Shown: piece after piece, positions 11,936-22,837 of the stretch
Position numbering within the stretch: the first letter of the stretch is position 1
How the letters are laid out: each line of letters opens with the position of its first letter
NCBI GenBank assembly: GCA_028583685.1
Contig: JAMXIF010000002.1
Location: 62,415,627 to 62,479,626 of the forward strand
DNA from: Petaurus breviceps papuanus
Lineage: Eukaryota; Chordata; Mammalia; Diprotodontia; Petauridae
Direction of reading: 5' to 3'
Length of the DNA stretch: 64,000 nucleotides
Translations under genes and position numbers: made by a program
The notes under the pieces: model-generated
Told to the model about the DNA's origin: nothing
The model's database searches: none
Seen by the model: the letters and a program-made list of their open reading frames with translations, nothing else

Positions 11936-12119
11936 TTAGAATATATAATATTAAATTTGCTTTAGGCCAACTATCTGATACTTATCTGGCTCTCTCTATT
12001 TTTGAGAATCAGAATTGGCTAAATTGAAATTAAGACTCTTGATGGAGCAACTCAATAATTATATTTCAGTTCATTTCAATGAATATGGATGAATGACCTA
12101 TTCTATTTATGCTCTATGT

Positions 12120-12225
12120 ACTTAATTATTTACATGCTGTCTCCCCCATTTCTATGAATCCCCAACTCTTAACAGTGTTTAGAACACAGCAGGTGCTTAA
12201 TAAATGTTTATTGATGTTCATGACA
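12120..12225 (+). mobile_element. L2 tail
   Basis: CCCCAACTCTTAACAGTGTTTAGAACACAGCAGGTGCTTAATAAATGTTTATTGATG is an L2 3' end. Confidence 0.75.
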
Positions 12226-12499
12226 GTGGTGATGAGAGTATATGACAACTGTCCTAGGTACTGAGAAGTATAGTAAGCATAGAAAAAAAATTCTTATGTA
12301 GGATTGTGTATGTACTCCAAAACTTAAATGTCCCCTTTCTCTCATTAATGGGAGGATTCTCTTCATTACTGCATGACAGATCTTATTTATACCTTCTCAT
12401 CTTGTATGAGTCTTATTTATATTTTTCCTTAGATTCTCCACAAATAATTTATTCCATATGCTTAGAGGACCTTCTCTAGATCTTTTTGTTAATATTTCT

Positions 12500-12665
12500 T
12501 TTTCTTTGCCTTTTGTTTTGGAGGGCAATTGGGATTATGTGACTTGCCCAAGGTCACATGGCTAGGTTTTTTTTTTCTGTGTTGAGTGTCTGAAGCCGTA
12601 TTTGAACTCAGGTCCTCCTGACTCCAGGGCCAGAGCTCTATTCACTGTGCCACCTAACTGCCCCC
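12500..12665 (-). mobile_element. WSINE-type SINE with target duplication
   Basis: Reverse copy: GGAGGGCAATTGGGATTATGTGACTTGCCC through CACTGTGCCACCTAACTGCCC. A perfect 15-bp direct repeat TTTGTTAATATTTCT lies at 12485-12499 and 12666-12680. Confidence 0.88.
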
Positions 12666-12777
12666 TTTGTTAATATTTCTAAGGTACCCATGGAACACCC
12701 ACGCAGGCTATCTTTTACACAGAATTTTTCAGATTATAGCCTTTACTGATATTTCTGCAAAAATTATTGCACCCAAT

Positions 12778-12857
12778 CTCTCTCTCTCTCTGTCTCTCTC
12801 TCTCTGTCTCTCTCTGTCTCTCTCTCTGTCTCTCTCTGTCTCTCTCTCTCTCTCTCT
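12778..12857. repeat. (TC)n/(TCTG)n microsatellite
   Basis: CTCTCTGTCTCTCT-type repeat of 80 bp. It produces a Leu/Ser frame that is not a gene. Confidence 0.95.
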
Positions 12858-12965
12858 TGTCTTATGGGACACCTGTAATTTTAATGCATTAGAATTTGGG
12901 ATGTTGTGATATTCTCAAGCATAGACAATTACCTGGGGAATATTTATTTTGAAAGGTGAGACTTT

Positions 12966-13119
12966 GGGGGCAGCTATATGGCACAATGAATAGAGCACTG
13001 GCCCTGGAGTCAGGAGGATCTGAGTTTGGATCTGGCTTCAGGCATAACACAAAACTAGCCTTGCGACCTTGGGCAAGTCATTTAACCCCAACTGCCCTAC
13101 CTACCCCCCTCAAAAAAAG
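12966..13119 (+). mobile_element. WSINE-type SINE
   Basis: GGGGCAGCTATATGGCAC, GCCCTGGAGTCAGGAGGATCTGAG, CTTGCGACCTTGGGCAAGTCATTTAACCCC and CCCCCTCAAAAAAAG mark a complete copy, 0.5 kb upstream of the AGBL1 exon. Confidence 0.85.
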
Positions 13120-13261
13120 GAAAATATTGGATTTTTCAGCAAAGAGAAGCATAGGGTGGTTAAAGATATTGCATAATTTCCCAAATGCAATCTATGCTAC
13201 TCTCTCCCTCCTATTTACCTATAATTACCATCCTAAATGTTGTAGTATGATAGCTTTAGAG

Positions 13262-13432
13262 TAAAAAGGAAGCTCAGGGGCCTTTGAGTCTAACCCTTTA
13301 ATTTTTATTTAAGGAAAATGAAGCACAGTGTGATTGAATAACTTGTCCAGGGTTGCACAGTAGCAGGATTTGAACCCAAATTTTCCTGAAGCCAAGTTCA
13401 CTGGCCTTGTTAGTTGTACCTTATTGAATTGA
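13262..13432 (-). mobile_element. MIR
   Basis: CTTGTCCAGGGTTGCACAGTAGCAGGATTTGAACCC is the MIR core in reverse. It lies 200 bp before the exon. Confidence 0.75.
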
Positions 13433-13599
13433 TAGGCTAGCTGATGACAAGTGATAGTATTAACAGTAGCTATTTTGAATCCTTTTTATTTTTCCTGTGT
13501 GGATTATTAGGCTGGTCTCTTTTGAATGATCCTTGATCTCACTGAAGAGTTCTTATAGCATGTTAATATTAATATCTAATTATCTAACCAATTATCCAT

Positions 13600-13629
13600 G
13601 ACTCAAAATAATTTGATTTTTCATTGCAG
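13600..13629 (+). promoter_or_regulatory. 3' splice site of the AGBL1 exon
   Basis: A weak, T-rich polypyrimidine stretch (TTTGATTTTTCATTGCAG) ends in AG at 13628-13629, immediately before the conserved frame begins. CCP family proteins read YR|TLPKI at this point, so the exon start is set by homology as well as by the AG. A branch point cannot be assigned with confidence; the TCTAAC-like sequence near 13583 is a candidate. Confidence 0.8.
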
Positions 13630-13806
13630 ACACTTCCTAAAATACTTGATAAGGTGGCGCCTGCATTTGCAATCAGCAGCTGCAGTTTCCTGGTGGAGAA
13701 ATCCAGGGCTTCGACTGCACGGGTTGTTGTGTGGCGAGAAATTGGAGTGTTGAGGAGCTATACTATGGAAAGCAGTTACTGTGGTTGTAATCAAGGACCT
13801 TATAAA
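13630..13806 (+). CDS. AGBL1: AGBL1 (cytosolic carboxypeptidase 4) internal exon
   Basis: This is a single internal exon of 59 codons, in phase 0 at both ends. It is bordered by an acceptor (TTTTTCATTGCAG) and a near-consensus donor (AAA|GTAAGTAT). The peptide starts [13 protein letters not shown], continues [13 protein letters not shown] and TARVVVWRE, and ends [18 protein letters not shown]. This is the C-terminal half of the M14D carboxypeptidase domain of CCP enzymes, which remove glutamates from tubulin and other polyglutamylated proteins in the cytosol. The E of SYTME is the family's catalytic glutamate, equivalent to Glu270 of carboxypeptidase A. The zinc ligands lie in earlier exons outside the window. 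From memory, the paralogue AGTPBP1 reads ESTLCGCDQGKYK and SKESTARV here, whereas AGBL1 reads [13 protein letters not shown] and SRASTARV, so AGBL1 fits better. The large flanking introns also suit AGBL1. The only alternative I consider plausible is AGTPBP1. The frame is open throughout. Confidence 0.88.
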
Positions 13807-13812
13807 GTAAGT
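13804..13812 (+). promoter_or_regulatory. 5' splice site of the AGBL1 exon
   Basis: AAA|GTAAGT matches the U1 consensus at every intronic position. It falls exactly where the family peptide GPY(K/Q) meets the next exon's GLQFG. The open frame runs on a little way into the intron but loses all similarity to the family there. Confidence 0.85.
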
Positions 13813-14904
13813 ATCTTTTGCCCTACAATTGGCAAAATTCTTATTTGTCAACTCAGGACTCCCTCAGCTGTTCTGTGAAGAGAGTGGGAAATCTGTATAT
13901 GACATAATGCTCAAATTGCTATCATAAATATTTGCTGAGTTATTTGATCAATTAATTGAGTATTACCACTTATGGGATGGTATCCTTGGTATGTAGTACC
14001 AAAATAGAATATATGGAGACTCCACTGCCTTGAAGTAGAACTGGTTAATGGCTTTTATCCACTTACAATAGAATTGTTGCTATTTCCAGAAATAGTTTGG
14101 CTTTGCCCATCCAACTGATGCTTTTGCTAGGAGGCTGGAGGGAGTCCCCTCTCCACCTGCTACCCAAGTGAAAGATAAGCTCTTGATGCAGTGTTGCAGA
14201 GATGACTACATTAGCTTTGGCTTGGTTTCATGAATAGGAAGTTGTTACTCTTTTTTTTTAATTGAACAGACCCTGCTCAATCATGTAGGCATCCACGAAG
14301 AGACATCATATATTCCAAATGGGCCCGTGCCTTTGGTACTTACTCAAGTTAGTCACTCTCAAGATTGTCATAATATCACCAGAGCCCACTGATGTGTGTG
14401 CATTGTGTGGGTCAGCACAGAGTTGGTGTGGGATTTGTAACAAACTGGTGGGAAATAAACTCTCGGATAAATCATGTTCTTTCTACAGCTATATTAACAG
14501 CTCAAGCAGCTGGGTATCTACTTGAGCGTAGTGGTTGAGCTGTTCTTCACACACTTTCTCCCAAAGGTCATAAATAAAAGACTTTGTGACAGGGGCAACG
14601 TAATGAACACATTTTAATTTCTTAGGAAAGATGATAGATAGCTCCTTTGTGATATCCATTCACACCAAAAACAACCCAAGCTCACAAGAAATAAAGCATA
14701 TTATGCTGATTCTGTTGTTCTCCTGGGACAAATGCAAAGCCCTTGGAGTATACAAATTCACCCATGATTATGTAGAACTCAGTGGAAAATGTCATGCAAA
14801 TGAACATTATCTACCTTTCCAAGTGGTTATAAAGTTAACATAATTCTTGTGATATTTCACTAGAACTAGAATGCCCTTCTGTGGACTTGTCTCACTTGCA
14901 CTTG
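13807..14904. other. Unassigned intron start
   Basis: No repeat family recognised. On the minus strand 14485-14625 reads as 42 open codons (KLKCVHYVAPVTKSFIYDLW and on), with more frame-shifting text toward 14090. It may be an old retrocopy, but I cannot name a parent. Confidence 0.35.
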
Positions 14905-14909
14905 GTCCT

Positions 14910-15475
14910 TGTAATGAGAATGCAAATTTGGAAGATCTTCCCTGCCCCTAGGCTAAAGTGCACCTGAAGCCTGGGGTGGGAGGCTTGTTTTTCAGTAGAT
15001 ACTTCTTGATTGGCCAGTGAGTCAATAAGGTTGTTACATTCTCTGAGCCAGGAGAAGGCTATATAAGCCCTGATGTGTAGCTTTGTTTTGGGGCTCACTT
15101 TGAGAAGTGTTCTGTGATTTGATCAGATGANNNNNNNNNNNNNNNNNNNNNNNNNNNNNNNNNNNNNNNNNNNNNNNNNNNNNNNNNNNNNNNNNNNNNN
15201 NNNNNNNNNNNNNNNNNNNNNNNNNNNNNNTGGATGTAATGGTTGGACAGTTTGGAAATCTGTCTACTTGATCTGTTTCTGTCTTGATAATTCTGCCTGT
15301 ATACTTTGAAGTTCCGGGTGCTGACCTTTTTCCCCTGAACAAGGTAAACGATATATGTTTGACTGATTAAAGTAAGCTTGTTAACCCATTTTGAGTTGCT
15401 TTCCTTTAACAAAGCAGATCTAAGAACCTGTATTGGCAGCAAACCCTGAGGACGCTTGGGGTGCTTGCTGCTACA
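14910..15475 (+). mobile_element. Solo LTR, endogenous retrovirus family A (copy 1)
   Basis: A fossil long terminal repeat. It starts TGTAATGAG, ends GCTGCTACA and is flanked by a perfect 5-bp target duplication (GTCCT at 14905-14909 and 15476-15480). A TATA motif (CTATATAAGCCC) lies near 15060 and an ATTAAA-type poly(A) signal near 15365, giving the usual U3-R-U5 order on the plus strand. The last about 110 bp closely resembles the end of the LTR at 46626-47279. No internal viral genes adjoin it, so it is a solo LTR. The 5-bp duplication suits class III (ERVL-like) elements. A 100-base gap of unknown sequence lies inside. Confidence 0.85.
15131..15230. other. Assembly gap (100 N)
   Basis: Exactly 100 unresolved bases, a conventional placeholder size, sitting inside the family A LTR. 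The true length and sequence of the missing part of the LTR are unknown. Confidence 0.99.
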
Positions 15476-15480
15476 GTCCT

Positions 15481-16500
15481 AGAGTCTTATGAACTCAGAA
15501 TATCTATCCCTTGGCAATAGCATATCTTGGTAGGATGTACCCAATAATTCACACATATAACTTTCTCCTTGAAAGTACATATTAATCAAGCATACAGGAT
15601 TAAAATACAAATTATTTAGGGGATATTTTAACTCAAAGACAAATAAGCAAATATGCCATGGAATTTCTTTGTGCAGGGAACTTCCATAAACACTACCTCC
15701 CTCAAAGCTTGAACACACAGAGTAGGTTCACCCAGAAAACAGTAAAATATGATTATATCTTTCCAGGGTTCCTGAAATTTGAGACATTGACATTTTTTCA
15801 TTAAGCAAAAGGAGAAAAAGATACCTCCTTTCAGCCTCAGGTTCCAGTGGACAGTGATTTCCAAACCCAAAGAAAATGTCTCTGGGAAAGAAGCCTCAGA
15901 GACCTGAAAACTCAAGTCTCAGGGTAGGGCAGGAGGGAGGATGGACATATTTATCCTGTTTGATTTTGCCTTTGTTTCACTTTTACCTACACCTGTTAAT
16001 ACAGGGGCATAACACAGGTAATAACACCTCTTGCAGGAGTGTGAGAAAATGAGGAAGGACATTCAAACTCCTCATGATTTGGTCTAAAAGAATAGAATAA
16101 GTAATGTGTTTCTCCCTGCTTTTCCCCCTTCTACTGATAATACTTCTCCCTGTGGTTCAATAGGGGTTATTTACTACTTCCTTGTTTCTGCTTCCTAACT
16201 ATTTCTCACCCATGTGTACATGTTTAAAGCTTAGCACACATGATGTTGTCTAATCAGTTTTCCTGAATTGAATGGACTTCCCAATGTTCAATTAGCATAG
16301 CTCCAGAGATTAGGCCTTATGTAGTCACATCACTACCTTTGTTTTTGAGGGATCTAGAAAGAGTCTTACCACATTCTTGCTAGAATATCATTGTAATATC
16401 CTGAAAAAAAATTACTTTCCTAACATTAGTTAGCATTTACCTTGACAAAAAGTTGCTTAATTACAGTTATCCCTTCCACATCATAACTTTCCCTATTACA
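15481..16500. other. Unassigned stretch
   Basis: No gene or repeat recognised; minus-strand open frames of 79 and 95 codons lack any known motif. Confidence 0.45.
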
Positions 16501-16503
16501 GTT

Positions 16504-16506
<3 letters not shown>

Positions 16507-16534
<28 letters not shown>
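16507..16534. repeat. (TG)n microsatellite
   Basis: An uninterrupted TG run of about 14 units. Confidence 0.95.
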
Positions 16535-16867
16535 ATTTTGCAGGTCAGCATAAGAAATTCAATGGGAATTTTTTGGGGGGAATTTTACACAAGTCACAGA
16601 TAGATAACATGCGAAGGCCAGCAGATGACATAGAGCATATTACCAAAAAAATTAATTCACATTTTATAGTAAGGAAGTATAAACACTCCATGAAAGAAAA
16701 AGAAGAAAAATTAAAAAATCAAACTTATTATCTGGTATGAATGGAGAGTCAAAATAATTTTACATGTATTTTTCCAGATTGCAGGGTCACCATCCTTCTA
16801 ACCCCTGTGATGTGGAAGGGATAATTCTATAGGATCTAGATAGGAACTATAGGTATAAGAGACCATA

Positions 16868-17092
16868 CAGGTCATGTCATTGAGGCATAATGTTCTATAA
16901 AAGAGAAAACTGAAGCCCAGAGAAGTGACTTGCCCAAAGTCATGTAACACACACACATACATATATGTATATATACTTATACACACACATATATATTTAT
17001 ATACATATATCTATATATCTATATCTCAGAGCTAGAATTTAAATTCAAGGCTTCTGACTCCAAAGTCTTGGGCTCTTTCCACCATATCCTAG
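16868..17092 (-). mobile_element. MIR with an internal TA/CA microsatellite
   Basis: The MIR core (GAAAACTGAAGCCCAGAGAAGTGACTTGCCC) is separated from its end (TCAGAGCTAGAATTTAAATTC) by about 80 bp of (CA/TA)n. The microsatellite appears to have grown inside the SINE. Confidence 0.75.
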
Positions 17093-18505
17093 GGTATATG
17101 GTATATGCCTAATCATTTCAAACAGGAATCAATGCCCATCTTAGAGAGTGTTTGAAACATATTACTCTTTCCATTGGTATTGTAGATCTACTACAGTTAC
17201 ACCCTAATGAAATAAATGTGAAAGTCACATTTTAAAAATTAGAATTTGACAAATCCAAGTCCATACTATCTCCCACAAAACTCCCAGTGCAACCCATGGG
17301 AATGGCATACACTAAAATACAGCCTTTGGCAACTTTCTGATAAGATGCCATTTAGGTATCAAACCAGTGTTTGCCCCTTGGGACATTCCATGTAGACTTT
17401 GGATAGAGTAACAGTAATATAGAAAGGAAAGAAAACTAGTAGAGAAAACTCCAGATAATGCCAGACCTGGATTTGCTTCAACACTCCCACATTTTTATAT
17501 GAAACACCTCTCAAAAATGGATTGTTTTTCACTTTCTCTTTACAGTTCAGTCCTTCCCCAAATTTCTGAGTAGCTGAGCAGAACTGTAGAGAGTGAGCAA
17601 GGGGACCATGAGTAATTTTACATGTGGGGGCTTGATACAAGGGAGAGAAACCAATTCGTGTTTGAATGTTTTGGTCGAGATGCTGTTTTCAAGACTATAA
17701 TGACATCTATGAGCTATAAAGCAGCATAGAAATTTCCATCTTGAACATATTGCAAATGATTTTTGTATGATAGAATGTTGAATCCCAGTTGAACCGTGAG
17801 GTTATTTTTCTAAGGTCATCTTTCCAATTTTTGTTTAGTATTACCATTTATCCAAAAGATGAAGGGTACTTAAATATACTCAGGAGGGGCATTCCTTCCT
17901 TCATTCTTAAAAATATAAATATTTTTGCAGTTCCTCCAGTTAAAACAGCATTAAAATAATTCTAATCATTTCCCCCCAGTACACTAAGTACTTGATTTGT
18001 CAGTATTGAAATGAAATATCATTTCTAACAGTGACATTTATGTTGGAGCTACATAAAGGAACATAAGCCATTACCTTCAAATAATTATTATTAATATATT
18101 TCCCCTTCTATTTTCCAGTCTTTAAATAGGTTTCATTCTCCCTTGTCCTTTTCAATTCTTATGATTTTGTTTTTCAAGGGTATTTTTTATTTGAATAGTC
18201 AAGAACTTAAGTTCATGTCTCCCATTAATGTTGAAGGCCCATCCACTTAAATATCTTCTTTACCTACTATTATATTAGTACTCTGAAGCTATAAGTAGAT
18301 TAGCCAAAACTAAGGACTATATCCTATTGGGGCACATTTTTAAGGAATCTGTTTGTGTATGGAAAGTTGTGTATCTTACTGGGAGTACGTGTCCATTTTT
18401 CACTGGCTTTTAGTCACATACATCGTATATTTGGGCAGAAAATAGATAACTTGCCTTGGTATGTTGTTTGATGCACAAAGCACTTTCATTTATAAAATCA
18501 CATGA
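17093..18505. other. Unassigned AT-rich stretch
   Basis: Nothing recognised. Minus-strand frame 17359-17640 (93 codons) has no family similarity. Confidence 0.5.
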
Positions 18506-18509
18506 TAAA

Positions 18510-18660
18510 AATAGTTCAATAAAGCACATATTAGGTGCTTACTATATTTCTGATACTAAATGCTGGAGATACAATTACAAATTAGCAAGATACATTAATT
18601 AATAACCCTACATTAACACTTTCATCAAAAAACTTCCATTTTAATGAGAGAAAACCGCAT
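18510..18660 (-). mobile_element. L2 tail (antisense)
   Basis: CACATATTAGGTGCTTACTATATTTCTGATACTAAATGCTGGAGATACAA is the complement of an L2 3' end. Confidence 0.7.
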
Positions 18661-18868
18661 ATAATGGGGATCTGAAATGGGCAGGGCTATGGTATGTCAC
18701 TGGCAAGGTGAGGAGGTGACAGGAATGTTTATAGAGGCCTCTTTCCAGGTAAGACAAGTAAAAGGTCACATATAGGAGTCCAATGTTCCTAGCGCACAGT
18801 TTAAGTTTCCAGTGGAGGGGAGGAGATGCAAAGTAGGTACCTTGGAGTTGGTCAAGAAATCTCTAATT

Positions 18869-18956
18869 ATTTTATATATATATATACATATTTATGTATT
18901 TATATATATTTATATATTTATATATACATATATAATTATTTAAATATATATATGAT
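18869..18956. repeat. (TA)-rich low-complexity repeat
   Basis: Imperfect TATATATTTA units over about 90 bp. Confidence 0.9.
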
Positions 18957-18974
18957 AACTATTAGTATGTACTT

Positions 18975-19045
18975 GCTCTAAATATTTTAAATTGAATGAG
19001 GAACCTGAAGCTCAGAGAGGAGACGTGACTTGGAAAAATTCTAGC
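18975..19045 (-). mobile_element. MIR fragment
   Basis: TGAATGAGGAACCTGAAGCTCAGAGAGGAGACGTGACTTGG is reverse MIR core. Confidence 0.65.
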
Positions 19046-19764
19046 CTAGGTTGTGAGCTTTCTCTCCTTAAATCTAAGAAGAGTGCTAGGTTAACTGGAA
19101 TGCACTAGCGATGAGAAGTTATAAATAGCCCCTTCCTGAATCAGGAACCCGTACTATTGTTGTGGGGTACTTGGCCCCACATCAAACTGTTTAGCCCTAA
19201 AAGAGAAACTTGACCAAGGAAAGTGACAATGTATTTGCCAATAAACTGGCTTTTTTTTTTTACTCTGTAGAGACTGAATGGTAATTGCTAAGTGGAGATG
19301 AGAAGAATCTAGGAACAAGGTATAAGAGGAATATACTATTACTTTCATTACCTATATTGTCTAAGCATGAAAAAAAAGTGAATAATAAGAAGAAATTTAT
19401 CCTATGGAAACTGGGAGAGATCTGTGGTATAAATTGAATGAATGTGGAAATGAAGATAGGAAATGACTAAGAATGAATGTCTGGGGTCTCTCAGCCCTAA
19501 CATGAGGCAAATAATTTTAGTATATGCTAAGGATGAAATTTACCAGAGTAAAACATGTGCATTCCCTGGGCAAGATTTACCATGACCACATTCTAATCTA
19601 TGATAGTGCTTACTCAGGGAATGATGCAATGGTATTTCAAACAAGGATTATAAAACACAACTGAAAATACTTCATAAATATGTGTATTAAGAATAATTTG
19701 TCAGCAGTGTCTTTTGTATGAGAAGTTAAATCATCTTATTTCATCACTTAGGATTCCTTTCACT

Positions 19765-19840
19765 GGGTGGGTTTGGACTAGATGACTTCTGAGGACTCTT
19801 GAAGCATTCTATACTTCTATAAATTTTGATGTTCTGGAAG
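19765..19840 (+). mobile_element. CR1/L3 terminal fragment
   Basis: GGGTTTGGACTAGATGACTTCTGAGG followed by CTATACTTCTATAAAT is the extreme 3' end of CR1/L3. Confidence 0.7.
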
Positions 19841-19844
19841 GAAA

Positions 19845-19965
19845 ACTGGACTATGCACCACAAGATTGGGTTCTGACAATTATTAATTGAAAGACCTTGG
19901 AAAAGTCATTAGTTTAATGTCCACAACTGTAATATAAGAAGAATAATGGTTTTCTACCAGGTCTC
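19845..19965 (+). mobile_element. MIR
   Basis: GGGTTCTGACAATTATTAATTGAAAGACCTTGG and AAAAGTCATTAG are plus-strand MIR text, decayed. Confidence 0.55.
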
Positions 19966-20034
19966 ATAAAGTAATGAGAATATTTTTTGGTTTTAGATGC
20001 TACTTACAATTTTAAGGAAAGTTTCAGTTATTCC

Positions 20035-20340
20035 TATACTCTCTAGTGTTTTTAGCAGGTGCTGTGTTTTGTCAAAAGTTTTTTTCTGAATCTCTTGAAA
20101 CAATCATTTTATTTCTGTTTGTTTTGTTATTTATATGGTCAATTATGCTGAGTTTTCCTAATATTGAACCAGCCCTGAATTACCAGTATAATCCCCACTT
20201 GCTCACAGTACATTATTCTTGTCATAAATTGTAATCAATGAGAGTATTTTTAAACTATCCCTTTTGTTATATTGTATGGTGCAATAATATTCCATTATAT
20301 TTCCATACCATAATTTGTTCTGACAAATCTTAATTACCCT
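20035..20340 (-). mobile_element. LINE-1 ORF2/3' UTR fragments
   Basis: The plus strand reads TTTGTCAAAAGTTTTTTTCTG, ATTTATATGGTCAATTATGC, TATTGAACCAGCCCTGAAT: the complement of the L1 ORF2 reverse-transcriptase region. It is followed by AATAATATTCCATTATATTTCCATACC from the 3' UTR. The pieces are not adjacent in an intact L1, so an internal deletion has joined them. Confidence 0.7.
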
Positions 20341-20504
20341 CCTCATAAAGACTGAAGTGGACATAGATACTACAGAGAAAGGTACTTGTTTTCTCAGTGA
20401 CAAATGCTGTAAAGAGAAGCCCATGCTTTTAGACTGGGTTGGGAATCCGAGAATATGGACAAATGAAGAAGTTGTAATCATTGAGTGAAAAACACTGTTT
20501 TTTT

Positions 20505-20870
20505 GTATGCCATTATCATCTCCATTTTACAGTTGAGGAAATAGTGAGATGAAGTGATTGGCCAGGGTCATATAATAAGTATCTACAGCATGATATGAAC
20601 TCAGATTTTCTTCATTTCATATCCACTTCTTTATCTATTATGCCATCTGACTGCTCATTTAGTCTGAATATTAGTTTCTAATAGTCATAGTAATAGATGA
20701 GTATAACGTGGCATAATAGAAACTATTTTGGATTTGAAGTTACATTATATTGGCTCAGACCCTTGTTCCGCTTATTTAGTGTTGAACAAAATACTTTGTC
20801 TCTCTAGACACTTAGTTTACTCATTTCTAAAGTGAAAAGTTCAGATGAGATGATTTTTTTGAAGTCCTAT
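20505..20870. mobile_element. Two MIRs, opposite strands
   Basis: 20508-20655 is reverse (TCCATTTTACAGTTGAGGAAATAG, GGCCAGGGTCATATAATAAG). 20705-20870 is forward (CATAATAGAAACTATTTTGG, TGTTGAACAAAATACTTTGTCTCTCTAG). Confidence 0.7.
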
Positions 20871-21179
20871 GAATATGTTCTGCCTGGTAGTCTTCAGCTG
20901 TCTTTTAATAAACAGTGATTGTGAATAGTATCACTGTTATAGATAATATTAGAAATGAAATGTGAAATCTCTGAATCATAAACACTCCCTTCTTGAAAAA
21001 TCGTAGGCTACAACTGTGTGTGTGTGTCTCCTCAGTATCTAGGAGAGTGTCATGCATATAGTTGGAGATTACTAAAAGTTTATTAAATTAGCCTTCTCCT
21101 TGGCCTCCTGTGATCATAAAATAAGCAGAATAGACTGTTTCCATATAATCCCTGAAATCAGAATAAAAAGGCTAAATTA

Positions 21180-21335
21180 TTTTATAAGTCCTGAGGTCAA
21201 ATCCCAATTCTACCATTACTACCTGTATGAACCTGAGCAAAAACAAAGAAGAAACAGTCCCTACCTTCTAGGTTTCAGTTTCCTCACCTGTTAGACTAGG
21301 CAATCTCAAAGTTCTCTTTTAACTCTCTATGATGT
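21180..21335 (+). mobile_element. MIR
   Basis: GAGGTCAAATCCCAATTCTACCATTACTACCTG, GTTTCAGTTTCCTCACCTG and AACTCTCTATGATG. Confidence 0.7.
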
Positions 21336-22430
21336 TGTGAGATTTTTAAAGGCCAGGCAGTGTAATTAGTTTTCAGGGTTGAGCTTGGGTGTCTATTTTA
21401 ATAAAAGATTTTCGTAGAGGACAGTAATGCAAAAAAAAAGGTTGATGTTACTTATTTTTCAAAAAAAATCTTTGTAATATGTGTGAAGAGATAAAGAAGA
21501 ATTGAGCAGCCCAAGTAAGACTAGAAGCTTAAAGAGAAAGGAAATTAACAGGGAACTAGAAGGAGCCAGACTGTCTTAAAGCTTAAGAGTATTACAGGGG
21601 AAATAATAAAAACAACATGATTTGAGGCCTGGAATTCTCAGAAATCTCTCATTCCAAGGGAAAGGTTTAGAGACCCTAGCAAGTGGTTCTTCAATACATT
21701 AATGTGGGAAGGAAACTATAAAATTCTGGCATAGAGTATACAGTAGAATATAGTATACAATAGAATACAAGGCAGGTGGGAAGAAAGGGTTTTATTTCAT
21801 CTTCTTGCAGTTGGAGGACTGCATAGGAAAGTCACTTCCCCAGACATACCTTACACAGACCAGAGGGAGGAAAAAGAGAAAGGAGGACTCACAAAGCGGA
21901 ACCACATATTTAGCATCTCACTGCTGTGACCATGGAAAATGCTTTCACCATACACAGTGTTTATTTAGATACAGGCATGCTTGCCTGTCAGCAGATTGCA
22001 TGCTGGCACTAGAACCAATGCATTTGGGCTGCACAGAACAGTCTTTTACTGCTAAAGTAAAAAGGTTCATAGCCATTAGTGATGGCTCTCGCCACAAACT
22101 GAGTCAGGGAAAGAGGGAAGGATGTTAAAAGATCTCTTTAGTCTCCCTCAAGTACTATGATTCTCTTCCACCCAAAACTGTGTATATTCCACAAGGTAGA
22201 CTGAGGGAAATTCCCTAAAAAACAATTAGATTGAGTTTCTGAGAGTTAGAAGGCATTCATGCTCATGACTCTTTTTCTTAACACCCCTAACTTGATACAT
22301 TCAATAGGAAAAAGTAAAGCATAAAGAATAACCTAAGACTGATCAGGAAAATGCCAAATTGTCCTTTGAAGGTAGTGTGATCTACCATGTTGGACACTAT
22401 GTATGGATCACATTATTTCCAAAGGGCAAT
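21336..22430. other. Unassigned stretch with a 107-codon open frame
   Basis: An open frame at 21805-22128 follows a good polypyrimidine-AG (TTTATTTCATCTTCTTGCAG, ending 21810). It encodes a basic, Cys/His-containing peptide I do not recognise. No donor or homology supports an exon. Confidence 0.3.
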
Positions 22431-22434
22431 TATT

Positions 22435-22535
22435 AGGCTTGTGAAAGGTACTATGCTAGACTCTAGGTATACAAAAACAAAAGTAAATCAGTCCAAACTT
22501 TTGAGAAGCTTATAATCTTGCCTGGGAAGGCAATA
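22435..22535 (-). mobile_element. L2 tail (antisense)
   Basis: GGTACTATGCTAGACTCTAGGTATACAAAAAC followed by GAGAAGCTTATAATCTTGCCTGGG is the complement of an L2 3' UTR. It runs directly into a microsatellite. Confidence 0.65.
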
Positions 22536-22539
22536 TGTA

Positions 22540-22836
22540 CATGTATATCTGTATGTCTGTATGCATACACACATGTGTATGTATAATATGCATACATACA
22601 CACATGCACACATGAGTATAACCATGCAATGTACATATGTATGTGTATATGCACATAAATGTTGATGCATGGATACATACTCAAAGGCTAGATATGAATT
22701 GTATACACACATGCATGTGGCCGTAGACACGTGGTCATAAATGTGCTTGTATAATGTACATATTCTTACATAGATATATGTGGTTACATACGATATTGAC
22801 ATATATATGCATACAATATGCATATATAAATGCCCA
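22540..22836. repeat. (CATA)/(TGTA) imperfect repeat
   Basis: Alternating purine-pyrimidine ATGTATAC-like sequence for about 300 bp. The His/Tyr/Cys-rich frames in it are artefacts. Confidence 0.9.
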
Positions 22837-22837
22837 T

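Larger units (their letters stand above)
1..13629 (+). other. AGBL1: AGBL1 intron upstream of the exon (partial)
   Basis: This whole stretch precedes the AGBL1 exon on the same strand and is inferred to be intron. I see no second exon in it. The content is decayed MIR/MON1, L2 and L1 pieces, a few WSINEs, a mariner MITE and long unassignable AT-rich sequence. The other end of the intron lies outside the window. Confidence 0.7.

Noticed and set aside
14319-14625. Cys-rich plus-strand frame (VCALCGSAQSWCGIC) and antisense KLKCVHYVAPVTKS text
   Set aside because: Neither matches a family I know and frames are short. A decayed retrocopy is possible, but no parent could be named.
15131-15230. N run
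   Set aside because: An assembly placeholder, not biology; frames spanning it were ignored.
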